64,000 bases of DNA from UBA4085 sp964556755 (GCA_964556755.1 CAZKXI010000010.1:34911-98910); one strand, 5' to 3'. Counted from the first letter of the stretch, positions 41,286 through 50,437 are shown. The notes: a model not told the origin generated them from the sequence alone. Numbers and translations are program-made.

Positions 41286-44216
41286 TTATTTCTTGTCGTC
41301 GCAGGCCTTCACTCCCGGCACCTGGACCGGGAGCGGCCTGTCCTTCCACGTCCCGTCGCCGATGGCGCCCCAATCGTTGCGCCCCCAAGCCCAGACCGTC
41401 CCGTCTTCCCGGAGGGCGAGCGCGTTCTCCTCCCCGGCGCTGATGGCCGTGATTCCGGACAGGTTCAGGACTTTGCGGGGCGTGGTCTGACGGATCAAGT
41501 AGCGCTCACGGGGATCATCGCTGACGCCCAGGAAACCCGAGCCCCAAGCCCAGACTGTCCCGTCCTCCCGGAGGGCCAAGGAGAAATACCGTCCCGCGGC
41601 CACGGCCTTGACCCCGTCCAGGCTCCCGACCCGCGTCGCCGCCGGCCGGTCTTGAAGCGTCCCGTCGCCCAGCGCGCCCATGTCCCCCGCGCCCCAAGCC
41701 CAGACCGAACCGTCCCGGCACGCGGCCAGGCTATGGTACCATCCGGCCGCGATCGAGACGGCGTCGCGCGGGCCCGCAACCTTCTTGGGCAGGGGCTTGT
41801 CGGAGACGTCGCCCCGCCCCAGCTGGCCGCGATCCGCGGCCGGACCGAACGACCAGACGTCTCCGCTCCGGTCGATGGCCAGGCTCCAGCCCGGGCCGGC
41901 TTGAACGGCCGTGATGTCCTTAAGCCCGGGAAGGGGAATCGGAGAATCGCTCTTGACCCGGATTCCGAAATTGAACCCCAGCGACGTCTGGGTGTTGGCT
42001 CCTTGAGTGGTGTGCCAGCCCCAGAGCGTCCCGTCCGAACGTATCGCGAGGGCCGTCTCCCCGTGACTCGAGACGGCTTGGACGCCGTCCAATCCCTCGA
42101 TCCGGACGGGCAGGCCCCGCTCGGCGGCGGAACGGTCCTTGAGGAGAGATCGGCCCCAAGCCCAGACCGTTCCGTCCTTGCGCAAGGCGGCGGCTCCTCC
42201 TGAGTCTCCGGTCAGGGCGACGATCCCGTTCAAGCGGGGCGCCGCGGTGGGGACATTGATCCTGGCCCCCGGCCGAGTCTTGATCCCGTTCCCCATGATG
42301 CCTTTCTGGGCCGAGCCCCAGCTCAGGACGGTGCCGTCCGCGCGAAGGACCATGGCGTGAGGCCCGGCGACGATCATGGGAGCCGTGGTCAAGCCCTTGA
42401 ATTCCTCGGCGATCAGTCCGCCGGACTCGGGTTCGGAGAATAGGGCGTCCCAGACCTGTCCCCCGGCCCGGGTCTCGGGATCCAAGGACAGGGCATAAGC
42501 CGACTCCATCATGAAATCCGAGGCCAGGGCGATCAGGCAGACACGCTTTCCCGGCAGGGGCCGGTCGGGGCCTTCCGGCCATTCGCAGGTGAACCCGTCC
42601 GAGCCGTCCACGTCCACGCCGATCAGATGCCACGAGCTTCGATCCGGGGAGATCGCTCCGGGCGGGCGGCTCCGCTCGGACATGTCGTCCCAATAGAAAC
42701 GGACGTGGAGAAACGGCCGGTCGTCGGCTTCGAGGTCGTCGACATCCGCGGTCAGGATCACATCCCCGGCATACGCGTCCCGGGCCTCGCCGCCGACTGT
42801 AACCGGAACCGTCCGGCCGCTCACGTGGAGCGCGCAGGACGGAGCGTTTTCCTGGATATCGCCGCGGAGGAGACCGTTCATCCAATAGACGGCGTCCAGG
42901 GCTCGGAGGGCGGATCGGTTGCCCGCGTACTTGGACCGCCAACCGTCGCGGATCGCCCAGAGCGACTTGGGGCGGTCGCGGCGGATGATGTCCTTGACGG
43001 CATCCCAGCCCGGCAGGCTGGAGAAGGGGCCGCGGTTGGCGAAGCCGAAAGGATCGTCGTCGAGGGCCAGGCCGCCCGCGAGGGGACGGTCGACGGGCTT
43101 TTTCCCCAAGTCCAGCGTCTTGTCCCGCCAGGTGTCGGCGATGTCCCAGAAGACGCGGCAGACGGTGCCCTCGCAGGACGCCGAGGCGTCGGCCAGGTTC
43201 GCCCCGGTTGCTGTCTCCACGTTATAGATGCGGTAGATCGGAAGCCGCTTGGTGATGACCGGGCAGAAGTCGGCCCAGCCCTCGGCCAAGGCCGACCACT
43301 CCGCGTCGGAAGGCAGATACCATTTGTTCTTCAAGGGCTCTTCGAAGCTGTGGTTGTTCCGCGTGCAGTCGTAGCTGCCGAAGTAGCCCCCGTAGGATCG
43401 GGCCATCTCGTAGTGGCCGTACTCGTGGAGCGTGGTGTCGAACTCCAGCTCGCCGAAGTCGATCAGGATGACGTTGGTGTCCGGCGCGTAGGCCGTCTTG
43501 GGCAGCCCGGTGTCGAAGGTCGCGCCGGGGAAAACCCACGGGCTCCCCAAAGCCATGGGCGCGCGGGGATTCTCGCCCGATGTCGGCAGGTTGGCCTCCG
43601 CGGCACAGTCCAGTATGAAAAAGGTCTTCGCGGCGTCGCCCGTCGCGATGACCTCGGCCGTCCGGTCAGACTCATTGTCGTCCCAGGTCGGCGTGCTGAC
43701 CGTGTGATAAGCCGGCTCGAGGTAGGCGAGCCCGGTTCCCATCCCCACCCGGGCCAGCTCCGTCCAGCCGGTCCCGCCGCTCGCGTTCCAAAGCTCATAG
43801 GAGGGCATCGCCAGCTTCGGGTAGCAGCGCACGTAGGGGTCGATCCGGCCCCCGAGCAAGCCGTCGGACCGGTCCGCGTCGTACTGAAAAGTCACCGACC
43901 CGTCGAATCCCGTGGGCGACCGGGCGATGACGTCGTCCGAGATCGGGTTGAGATTGCGAAGCTCGGCCAGGGCGAAGCGGATGGGCTTGGTCGTCCCGTC
44001 GGGCGCTATATACTTGAAGACGGCTTTGATCGTTACGGTTCGGCCCCCCGGATGGGGCGATCCTCCGGACCCGAGAAGCGCCGACGCGCACAAGCCGGCG
44101 AGGGTCAGGACAAGGGCGGAAGTCCGAGACCTCCAAGGCCTCAGCTGACCCGTTCGACCGGATAGGCCCCGCCCTTCTTGGATCCAGCCGGATAGTCGCT
44201 CATGACGGGCGTCCAC
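41286..44216 (-). CDS. Exported gluzincin-like metalloprotease domain with C-terminal seven-blade RCC1-type propeller
   Basis: The frame opens with GTG at 44216 after AGGGG and encodes 976 residues. A hydrophobic segment (about 33-50) acts as signal or anchor. Residues 264-268 read HEYGH, with EGWAD at 312-316, the pattern of zinc metalloproteases whose third ligand is the later Glu. A middle region (about 470-610) looks beta-rich and Ig-like. From about 625 to the end there are seven repeats of the type xDGTVWAWG (DGTVLSWG, DGTVWAWG, DGTLWGWH, SGDVWSFG, DGSVWAWG, DGTVWAWG, DGTVWAWG), an RCC1/BLIP-II-like propeller. The combination is unusual. Its role may be to bind and cut a surface or environmental protein, which is inference only. 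Confidence 0.75.
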   Translation of the reverse strand: MDARHERLSGWIQEGRGLSGRTGQLRPWRSRTSALVLTLAGLCASALLGSGGSPHPGGRTVTIKAVFKYIAPDGTTKPIRFALAELRNLNPISDDVIARSPTGFDGSVTFQYDADRSDGLLGGRIDPYVRCYPKLAMPSYELWNASGGTGWTELARVGMGTGLAYLEPAYHTVSTPTWDDNESDRTAEVIATGDAAKTFFILDCAAEANLPTSGENPRAPMALGSPWVFPGATFDTGLPKTAYAPDTNVILIDFGELEFDTTLHEYGHYEMARSYGGYFGSYDCTRNNHSFEEPLKNKWYLPSDAEWSALAEGWADFCPVITKRLPIYRIYNVETATGANLADASASCEGTVCRVFWDIADTWRDKTLDLGKKPVDRPLAGGLALDDDPFGFANRGPFSSLPGWDAVKDIIRRDRPKSLWAIRDGWRSKYAGNRSALRALDAVYWMNGLLRGDIQENAPSCALHVSGRTVPVTVGGEARDAYAGDVILTADVDDLEADDRPFLHVRFYWDDMSERSRPPGAISPDRSSWHLIGVDVDGSDGFTCEWPEGPDRPLPGKRVCLIALASDFMMESAYALSLDPETRAGGQVWDALFSEPESGGLIAEEFKGLTTAPMIVAGPHAMVLRADGTVLSWGSAQKGIMGNGIKTRPGARINVPTAAPRLNGIVALTGDSGGAAALRKDGTVWAWGRSLLKDRSAAERGLPVRIEGLDGVQAVSSHGETALAIRSDGTLWGWHTTQGANTQTSLGFNFGIRVKSDSPIPLPGLKDITAVQAGPGWSLAIDRSGDVWSFGPAADRGQLGRGDVSDKPLPKKVAGPRDAVSIAAGWYHSLAACRDGSVWAWGAGDMGALGDGTLQDRPAATRVGSLDGVKAVAAGRYFSLALREDGTVWAWGSGFLGVSDDPRERYLIRQTTPRKVLNLSGITAISAGEENALALREDGTVWAWGRNDWGAIGDGTWKDRPLPVQVPGVKACDDKK

Positions 44217-44460
44217 TTCTTCAGGGCCCCTCTTCAGATAGGAGAATCGTAGCCCCGCCCTATCCGGTTGTCAAATCTCCGAGTCTGCTACATGGATGAG
44301 TCATTCGGCAATCGAGAAATTCTAGAAATATCCTAACAATTATGATATAAGTCCTCGCTTTGACGTACATGATGCAACCAACTGAAAAGGCTTCTACCGG
44401 CCCCGAGGTTGGGGGCATCCGTTAGCTTAACGATGCGTGAAGCTATCACCTGAGGGACCC
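44217..44460. other. Intergenic, AT-rich, no gene seen
   Basis: This space separates two divergently transcribed genes. It is clearly less GC-rich than the neighbours, and the fragment TTATGATATAAGT (44340-44352) is the only promoter-like element I can see. No open frame or RNA structure stands out. Confidence 0.4.
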
Positions 44461-45063
44461 ATGAAGAACTCTCTTCTTTGCTCCGTAATGGCTTGTCTGT
44501 TTCTTGCTGCCTGCAAGGGCTCGACGACCCCGTCAGACGCCGCTCTGACCGTTCAATCCATCGAGGTCACCTCGACAAACCATACTATCATCATCGGCCA
44601 AACCGAGCAGATGACCGCGACTTTGATCATGAGCGACGGCAGCCGTAAGTCCGGCACTGGAACGTGGAGCTGCTCGCCGGCCTCGGTCGCTTCGGTCACT
44701 CAAAACGGATTGGTGACCGGATTATCGGCCGGCGATGTGGATGTCATCTTCGATCACTCGAGCGGGAAACAGGGCGTGAATCATCTGACTGTGAGAGCGC
44801 TTTGGACTCAGAGCGGGGCCGGAAACGCGGTCTTTGATATGCCGACTTACGTGTCCAAAGTAAAGATCGTCGCCGATTATGATGGTTGGAGCTCTAATTT
44901 TATCGTTGAAATCGCGGGGCGCGGCGTCGTCAACGAGCTCTTGGGCACCCGGTGGGGGCAGATTCACTTCGAAGACACGTATTCAACGACCGGCGGGAGG
45001 GTCGAGGTCAAGTTCACTTTCGGGCCGACTTGGTCTTTTTCGGAAGTCCCCCCGACAACCTAG
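44461..45063 (+). CDS. Lipoprotein with Big2-like (bacterial Ig-like) domain
   Basis: The 200-residue product has a lipoprotein signal ending LAACKG. A Big_2-like domain follows (VQSIEVTSTNHTIIIGQTEQ, MTATLIMSDGSRKSGTGTWS, VASVTQNGLVTGLSAGDVDV), then about 90 residues of beta-rich sequence with several Trp. It would sit on the outer surface or periplasmic face. The start at 44461 is preferred over 44437 because GAGGGACCC precedes it. Codons here are less GC-rich than in the neighbours. It shares the lipobox-plus-STP style with 8149-8580. Confidence 0.65.
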   Translation: MKNSLLCSVMACLFLAACKGSTTPSDAALTVQSIEVTSTNHTIIIGQTEQMTATLIMSDGSRKSGTGTWSCSPASVASVTQNGLVTGLSAGDVDVIFDHSSGKQGVNHLTVRALWTQSGAGNAVFDMPTYVSKVKIVADYDGWSSNFIVEIAGRGVVNELLGTRWGQIHFEDTYSTTGGRVEVKFTFGPTWSFSEVPPTT

Positions 45064-45111
45064 CCTCACTTGTTCAATCGGAAGCTCCGACACATCGGAT
45101 GATTTTGAAAG

Positions 45112-45132
45112 GCCGCGGCCTGAGGCCGCGGC
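45112..45132. terminator. GC-rich hairpin after the lipoprotein gene
   Basis: GCCGCGGCC (45112-45120), TGA, and GGCCGCGGC (45124-45132) form a perfect 9-bp stem 48 nt after the stop codon. No T-tract follows, so termination is possible but not certain. Confidence 0.45.
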
Positions 45133-45254
45133 TTCGATCATGGTCTCCGATTCTCTTAGCCAGGGCATCGGGCTTACTGATACAATAAGAGCGTTGACGG
45201 CCCGGAGTTTAAAGCGATTTCATTGATTCTATAGCAGATTGAGAAGGCGTTCTG

Positions 45255-45326
45255 GGGCGGTTAGCTCAGCGGTAGAGCATCGGCTTTACACGCCGGTGGC
45301 CGCAGGTTCGAATCCTGCACCGCCCA
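45255..45326 (+). tRNA. tRNA-Val (TAC)
   Basis: GGGCGGT (45255-45261) pairs with ACCGCCC (45319-45325), with discriminator A. The anticodon loop TTTACAC gives TAC, and the T-arm reads CAGGTTCGAATCCTG. CCA is not encoded. Length is 72 nt. Confidence 0.95.
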
Positions 45327-45394
45327 TCCCTCTCTCCTCCCCCGCTTCCCTCGCCGCGCCCAATGGGAGTAGAATGCCGGCGAAAGAGAGAGCC

Positions 45395-46378
45395 ATGCCG
45401 TCCATCAAGATCCTGGTCGTCGAAGACGAGAGCCTGGTGGCCAAAGACATCCACAACATGCTCCTCGGCCAGGGCTACGAGGTCGTCGGAGTCCTCTCCA
45501 CCGGGGAAGCCGCGCTCGAGGCGGTCTCCGTCTCGCGGCCCGACTTGGTCCTCATGGACATCGTCCTCAAGGGCGACATCGACGGCATCGCGGCCGCCCG
45601 GACCATCTGGGAGACGCACGGCGTCCCGGTCGTCTACCTGACCGCCTACGCCGACGAGACGACCCTGGCCCGGGCCAAGGTGACCGAGCCTTTCGGCTAC
45701 ATCCTCAAGCCCTTCGACGAGCGGGAGCTGCAGACGACCATCGAGATGGCCTTCTTCAAGGCCAAGATGGACCGGGCCCTGCGCGAGCGCGAGATGCGGC
45801 TGCGCAAGACCCTGGCCGCGACGATCCAGGCCATGGCCATGACCATCGAGATGCGCGACCCCTACACGGCCGGCCACCAGCGCCGGGTCGGCAAGCTGTC
45901 CAGCGCCATCGCCACCCGGATGAGCCTGCCGGCCGATCAGATCGACGGCATCCGCATGGCCGCCGACATCCACGACGTGGGCAAGATCTACGTCCCGGCC
46001 GAGATCCTCAGCAAGCCGGGCCAGCTGACCGAGATCGAGTCCTCCATCATCCGGACCCACCCCCGAGTCGGCTACGACATCCTCAAGACGATCGAGTTTC
46101 CCTGGCCCATCGCCGCCATCGTCCACCAGCACCACGAGCGGATCGACGGCTCCGGGTATCCCAACGGGCTCAGCGGCGAGGCCATCCTTCTGGAAGCCCG
46201 CATCGTCTGTGTCGCCGACGTCGTCGAGGCCATGTCCTCGCACCGGCCCTACCGCCCGGCCCACGGCATCGAGATGGCCCTGGACGAGATCTCCCGCGGC
46301 CGCGGCCGGATTTACGACCCGCAGGCGGTCGACGCCTGCCTGGCCCTCTTCCGCCAGGACGGCTTCTCCCTGAGCTGA
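45395..46378 (+). CDS. Response regulator with HD-GYP output domain
   Basis: The 327-residue protein has an N-terminal receiver domain with the phospho-acceptor Asp in LVLMDIVLKGDIDG, the Thr/Ser in VVYLTAYAD and the Lys in FGYILKPFDE. After a short coiled linker comes an HD-GYP domain (MAADIHDVGKIYVPAEILSK, VHQHHERIDGSGYPNGLSGE). The metal and GYP residues are complete, so it should hydrolyse cyclic di-GMP or a related dinucleotide. No kinase gene is adjacent. The start at 45395 follows GAGAGAG; the ATG at 45374 is the alternative. Confidence 0.92.
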   Translation: MPSIKILVVEDESLVAKDIHNMLLGQGYEVVGVLSTGEAALEAVSVSRPDLVLMDIVLKGDIDGIAAARTIWETHGVPVVYLTAYADETTLARAKVTEPFGYILKPFDERELQTTIEMAFFKAKMDRALREREMRLRKTLAATIQAMAMTIEMRDPYTAGHQRRVGKLSSAIATRMSLPADQIDGIRMAADIHDVGKIYVPAEILSKPGQLTEIESSIIRTHPRVGYDILKTIEFPWPIAAIVHQHHERIDGSGYPNGLSGEAILLEARIVCVADVVEAMSSHRPYRPAHGIEMALDEISRGRGRIYDPQAVDACLALFRQDGFSLS

Positions 46379-46381
46379 GCC

Positions 46382-46642
46382 ATGGAGCGCCTCCTGACGG
46401 CCTTGCTCCCCGTCGGCGCGGTCGCCTTCTGCCTCGGCGGGCTGGCCGCCTACGCCGTCCTCTTCATCCCCCGGATGAACGTGTACTGGTTCATCCTCTC
46501 GCCTCTCATCCTGGCCATCTACCAGATCCCGGCCGTGGTGCTCGTCTGGATCTGGAAGCGCCGCAAAGCCAGGCAGACGGGGCGGGCGGAGGCCGACGCC
46601 GAGGGCCCCCCGGAGGCGGACCAAGGCCCGCGCGACGCTTAG
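46382..46642 (+). CDS. Small two-helix membrane protein
   Basis: The 86-residue product has two hydrophobic segments (GAVAFCLGGLAAYAVLFI and WFILSPLILAIYQIPAVVLV) and then a charged tail rich in Arg, Glu and Gln. It begins 3 nt after the HD-GYP stop codon, so it is probably co-translated. No family is recognised. The position suggests a membrane partner of the regulator, which is inference only. Confidence 0.55.
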   Translation: MERLLTALLPVGAVAFCLGGLAAYAVLFIPRMNVYWFILSPLILAIYQIPAVVLVWIWKRRKARQTGRAEADAEGPPEADQGPRDA

Positions 46643-46651
46643 CGGATTGAG

Positions 46652-46724
46652 CACCCCCGACGGGATTCGAACCCGTGTTGCCGCCGTGAAAGGGCAGTGT
46701 CCTGGGCCTCTAGACGACAGGGGC
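46652..46724 (-). tRNA. tRNA-Glu (TTC)
   Basis: Minus strand: GCCCCTG (46724-46718) pairs with CGGGGGT (46659-46653), discriminator G. The anticodon loop CTTTCAC gives TTC, and the D-arm GTCTAGAGGCCCAGGAC is typical of tRNA-Glu. Length is 73 nt; CCA is not encoded. Confidence 0.95.
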
Positions 46725-46736
46725 GCGGAAAGAAAA

Positions 46737-46808
46737 TGAGCCGTGCTGGGCTCGAACCAGCGACACCCGGCTTAAAAGGCCGGTGCTCTACCACTGAGCT
46801 AACGGCCC
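46737..46808 (-). tRNA. tRNA-Lys (TTT)
   Basis: Minus strand: GGGCCGT (46808-46802) pairs with ACGGCTC (46744-46738), discriminator A. The loop CTTTTAA gives anticodon TTT. It is 12 nt from tRNA-Glu on the same strand, so the two are probably one transcript. Confidence 0.95.
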
Positions 46809-46986
46809 TGATCAAGAGCGCTTATTTATAGCGGATTGGACTCTTTGAGTCAAGGCGCCGCCCGCCCGCGGGGGGGCCCAAAAGGCAAGGGGCCGAGCCC
46901 GCGTCTCCCGCCCCGGGCGCATCGGATGCCCCGGTCGGGCGCGCGGGCCCGGCCCCCGGAATTCCTGGCCGGCTTCGGCGCAGGCC

Positions 46987-47676
46987 TCAGATGGCCTCGA
47001 ACTTGGTGATGACCCAGCGGCCGCGATGGGCCAGGTTGTTGACCTCGTCCTTCAGGGTGTACATGATGATCTCGAGGGCGTAGTTCTTGACCGCGCCGGC
47101 CTTGTCGGTGACGGCCAGCTCGAGCGCCTTGCTGTGGATCTCGCCCTTGAGGTCGCGGATGGTGGCCAAATCCTTCACGCCCAGGGAGAAGTAGGTGATG
47201 TCCTCTTCCCTCTGCGCCGCGGCCTTGGCGTCGTTGTAGCCCTTCTTGAGCTCGTTGTGGAGGTTGTACTCCTCGTCGTAGGCCTTCTGGGCCGCGTCCA
47301 CCTTGGCCTTGGCGGCCGCGCGGGCGCCGCCGGTGCGGGCCATGTCATACTCGTCCTTGGCCGCGTCGAGCACGTCCTTGGCCTTCATGACCGGCTCGAT
47401 GTGGGCCTCCATCTTCTTCTTGAGCTCCATCTCTTGGGCGTTCAGGTCGGGCAGGGTGGCCGGGACGATCTTCTCCTCGCTGACCTTGGTGATCTCCCAC
47501 TTGGCCGCGTCCAGGGTGACCGGCTCCAGGGCCATGGTCGACAGCGTGGAGATGTCATTCATGGAGATGCTGTGGAAGTAGCGCTCCAGCAAGCCCTTCT
47601 CGGGATTGGATTTGCAGGCCGTGAAGGTGAATAGGACCAGAAGCGCCGCCAGGATGATCAGACTCGTCTTCTTCAT
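46987..47676 (-). CDS. Lipoprotein with central coiled coil, function unknown
   Basis: The 229-residue product starts at 47676 after GAGGAGGAAC and has a lipoprotein signal with lipobox FTAC (MKKTSLIILAALLVLF then TFTACKSN). The middle (about 80-165) is a charged alpha-helical stretch (MELKKKMEAHIEPVMKAKDV, DAAKDEYDMARTGGARAAAK, EYNLHNELKKGYNDAK). A beta-rich tail with Trp follows. It may be a surface or periplasmic component. The same frame is open for another 2 kb upstream, antisense to hoxF, but the signal peptide and ribosome-binding site fix the start. Confidence 0.7.
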   Translation of the reverse strand: MKKTSLIILAALLVLFTFTACKSNPEKGLLERYFHSISMNDISTLSTMALEPVTLDAAKWEITKVSEEKIVPATLPDLNAQEMELKKKMEAHIEPVMKAKDVLDAAKDEYDMARTGGARAAAKAKVDAAQKAYDEEYNLHNELKKGYNDAKAAAQREEDITYFSLGVKDLATIRDLKGEIHSKALELAVTDKAGAVKNYALEIIMYTLKDEVNNLAHRGRWVITKFEAI

Positions 47677-47837
47677 GATTGTTCCTCCTCTCAGTCTGGG
47701 GACGTTCTCCCCGGATTCTATTCGCTTTTCAATCCGGAAAGCAAGCCCCGGCCGGGGGCCGGAGCGAAGACGCCCGTCCGTCGGCAATTGTAGGCCGCGC
47801 CTGGGGAAAAAGCAACCCCCGGCCCCGGCTTCGTCCA

Positions 47838-47867
47838 TTGAGTCCACCCCCCGGAATGTGCTATATA
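47838..47867 (+). promoter_or_regulatory. Candidate promoter of the hydrogenase operon
   Basis: TTGAGT (47838-47843), an 18-nt spacer and TATATA (47862-47867) lie 50 nt before the hoxF start. The match is moderate; regulation is not readable. Confidence 0.45.
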
Positions 47868-47916
47868 TCCCTTTCTTCGCTCGATCCTCAATCATCATCG
47901 GGAGATGAGGTTTCAT

Positions 47917-49731
47917 ATGGCCAAGGGAATCCTCGAAGCCGTCGTCGACCGGCACGGCCGCGACCGGTCCCGCCTCCTGGACATCATCCGGGACCTGCGG
48001 GAGCAGACCAGCACGTTCACCCCCGAGGACGCGGCCCGCATCGCCGAGATGCTGAACGTCTCCTCCGTCGAGGTGGAAGGGGTCGTCACCTTCTACCACT
48101 TCTTCGGCCATCAGGCCGCGGGCCGCTACGCCGTCTACCTCAACACCAATATCGTGGCCCAGATGAAGGGCCGGGCCGAGGTCGCGGACGCCTTCGAGAA
48201 GGCGGCCGGCATCCCCTTCGGGACCGTGACCGGGGACGGCCGGATCGGCCTCTTCGAGACCTCCTGCATCGGCATGAACGACCAGGAGCCCTCGGCCATC
48301 ATCAACGGGACCGTCTTCACCCGGCTGACCCCGGCCAAGGCCAAGGCCCTGGTCGCGGCGATGAGAGCCGGCAAGGACGTGGCCAAGCTGGCCGTTCCCC
48401 TGGGCGACGGGGCCAACGCCTCGCGCTCCATCCGCTCCATGGTCCGCAACAATATCCGCCGCGAGGGCGAGGTCATCCTGGCCCCCTTCCGCTCCGGCTC
48501 GGCCCTCAAGAAGGCCGTCGCCCGGACGCCGGAGGAAGTCATCGCCGAGGTCAAGCGGGCGAACCTCCTCGGCCGCGGCGGGGCCGGCTTCCCGACCGGG
48601 ATGAAGTGGGACTTCTGCCGGCGCGAGAAGGCCGCCCCCCACTACGTCGTCTGCAACGCCGACGAGGGCGAGCCCGGGACCTTCAAGGACCGGGTCATCC
48701 TGACCGAGCGGCCCCACCTGCTGTTCGAGGGCATGGCCCTGGCCGGCTACGCCATCGGCGCCGCCCAAGGCATCCTCTACCTGCGCGACGAGTACGCCTA
48801 CCTCAAGCCGCATCTGGAGAAGGTCCTGGCAGGGCTGCGCAAGAAGCGCTGGCTCGGCCGGACGATCGCCGGCAAGCGCGGCTTCGCCTTCGACATCGAG
48901 ATCAAGCTCGGCGCGGGCGCCTACGTCTGCGGCGAGGAATCCGCCCTGATCGAGTCGGCCCAGGGCAACCGGGGAGAGCCGCGCGACCGCCCGCCCTTCC
49001 CGGTCCAGAACGGGTATCTGGGCAAGCCGACCACGGTCAACAACGTCGAGACCCTCTGCGCGGCGGCCCGCGTCCTGGCCAAGGGCGCCGACTGGTTCAA
49101 GGCCTTCGGCACGCCCCGCTCGGCCGGGACCAAGGTCCTCAGCGTCTCGGGCGACTGCAAGAAGCCCGGCGTCTACGAGGTCCCCTTCGGCCTGTCTCTG
49201 GCCGAGCTCCTGGCCATGGCCGGCGGGTCCGACGCCCGGGCCGTCCAGGTCGGCGGCCCGTCCGGGACCTGCGTCCCCCGGGCCCAGTTCGAGCGCAAGA
49301 TCGCCTTCGAGGACCTGGCCACCGGCGGCTCGATCATCGTCTTCGGGCCCGACCGGGACCTCTTCGAGGTCGTCCACAACTTCATGGACTTCTTCTGCGA
49401 GGAGTCCTGCGGCTGGTGCACCCCCTGCCGGGCCGGCAACGTCCTGCTGAAGCGCAAGCTGGAGAAGATCATGCGGGGCCAGGGCACCGTCCGCGACCTG
49501 GACGAGATCGAAGCCTGGGGCAAGATGATCAAGGCCACCAGCCGCTGCGGCTTGGGCCAGACCTCGCCCAACCCCATCCTGACCACCCTGCAGGGGTTCC
49601 GCGAGATCTACATGGCCAAGGTCCACGCCGACAAGGACTTCCTCCCCGAGTTCGACCTCCATCAGGCGGTCGGCGACGCCGCCGCCGTCACCGGCCAGAA
49701 GCTGCGCGCCGCGGAGAGCGACCATGAATGA
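47917..49731 (+). CDS. hoxF: HoxF: NADH-dehydrogenase (diaphorase) subunit of NAD-linked [NiFe] hydrogenase
   Basis: The 604-residue flavoprotein joins a NuoE-like N-terminal domain (about 1-165) and a NuoF-like domain. The N-terminal part has the HoxF-typical ETSCIGMNDQEPSAIING, but that is the only Cys there, so the NuoE [2Fe-2S] site is not available in its usual form. In the NuoF part, GRGGAGFPTGMKWDFC binds FMN, CNADEGEPGTFKDR and YVCGEESALIESAQGNRGEP follow, and ESCGWCTPCRAGN plus SRCGLGQ supply the [4Fe-4S] ligands. The protein transfers electrons between the FeS chain and NAD(P). ATG 47917 follows TGAGGTTTC; 47905 is the alternative. It overlaps hoxU by 8 nt. Confidence 0.93.
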   Translation: MAKGILEAVVDRHGRDRSRLLDIIRDLREQTSTFTPEDAARIAEMLNVSSVEVEGVVTFYHFFGHQAAGRYAVYLNTNIVAQMKGRAEVADAFEKAAGIPFGTVTGDGRIGLFETSCIGMNDQEPSAIINGTVFTRLTPAKAKALVAAMRAGKDVAKLAVPLGDGANASRSIRSMVRNNIRREGEVILAPFRSGSALKKAVARTPEEVIAEVKRANLLGRGGAGFPTGMKWDFCRREKAAPHYVVCNADEGEPGTFKDRVILTERPHLLFEGMALAGYAIGAAQGILYLRDEYAYLKPHLEKVLAGLRKKRWLGRTIAGKRGFAFDIEIKLGAGAYVCGEESALIESAQGNRGEPRDRPPFPVQNGYLGKPTTVNNVETLCAAARVLAKGADWFKAFGTPRSAGTKVLSVSGDCKKPGVYEVPFGLSLAELLAMAGGSDARAVQVGGPSGTCVPRAQFERKIAFEDLATGGSIIVFGPDRDLFEVVHNFMDFFCEESCGWCTPCRAGNVLLKRKLEKIMRGQGTVRDLDEIEAWGKMIKATSRCGLGQTSPNPILTTLQGFREIYMAKVHADKDFLPEFDLHQAVGDAAAVTGQKLRAAESDHE

Positions 49732-50428
49732 GACCATCAAGATCACCATCGACGGCCGCGAGTGCCACGCCAAGCCCGGCCAGACCGTCCTCGAGGCGGC
49801 CGCGGCCAACGGCATCTACATCCCCTCGCTCTGCCACTACCAGGGGCTCAAGCCGGCCGGCAGCTGCCGCGTCTGCACCGTCCGGGTCGGCGGCCGCTAC
49901 CAGGCCGCCTGCACCTTCCCGGTCAGCGAGGGCATGAGCATCGAGAGCGAGGCGCCCGACCTGCAGGACATGCGCAAGGCCATCGTCGAGATGCTCTTCG
50001 TCGAGGGCAACCACATGTGCCCGGGCTGCGAGAAGAGCGGCAATTGCGAGCTGCAGGCCCTGGCCTACCGCTTCCAGATGCTGGTCCCCCGCTTCCCCTA
50101 CCTCTTCCCCCAGCGGGAGGTCGAGACGGCCGGGAGCAAGATCCTGATGGAGCAGAACCGCTGCGTCAAGTGCCTGCGTTGCGCCCGCGGCATCCGGACC
50201 AAGGACGCCAAGAAGGTCTTCGGCCCCCTCAACCGGGGGAGCCGCAAGAAGCTCCAGGTCGACCCCGCGCTGGCCTCGGCCCTGCCCGAGCGCTGGGCCC
50301 GCAAGGCCATGGACCGCTGCCCGGTCGGCTGCATCCTGCGCAAGGAAGTCGGCTTCCAGGTGCCGGTCGGCCGGCGCAAGTACGACAAGGTCCCCATCGG
50401 CAGCGACATCGAGAAGCCGCGCGGCTAG
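49724..50428 (+). CDS. hoxU: HoxU: electron-transfer subunit of NAD-linked hydrogenase
   Basis: The 234-residue protein is a NuoG-like N-terminal fragment. A plant-type [2Fe-2S] site uses Cys37, Cys48, Cys51 and Cys63 (SLCHYQ, GSCRVCTV, AACTFP). An HxCxxC-type site HMCPGCEKSGNCELQ follows, then a further cluster site CVKCLRCARGI with DRCPVGC. It connects HoxF to HoxY. Start and stop overlap or abut neighbours in operon order F-U-Y-H. Length is that of other HoxU proteins. Confidence 0.93.
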   Translation: MNETIKITIDGRECHAKPGQTVLEAAAANGIYIPSLCHYQGLKPAGSCRVCTVRVGGRYQAACTFPVSEGMSIESEAPDLQDMRKAIVEMLFVEGNHMCPGCEKSGNCELQALAYRFQMLVPRFPYLFPQREVETAGSKILMEQNRCVKCLRCARGIRTKDAKKVFGPLNRGSRKKLQVDPALASALPERWARKAMDRCPVGCILRKEVGFQVPVGRRKYDKVPIGSDIEKPRG

Positions 50429-50437
50429 GAGAGCGCC

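Noticed and set aside
46987..49815. A 942-codon minus-strand open frame across the lipoprotein gene and antisense to hoxF
   Set aside because: Only the last 229 codons carry a signal peptide, lipobox and ribosome-binding site; the rest is the mirror of GC-rich hoxF codons.
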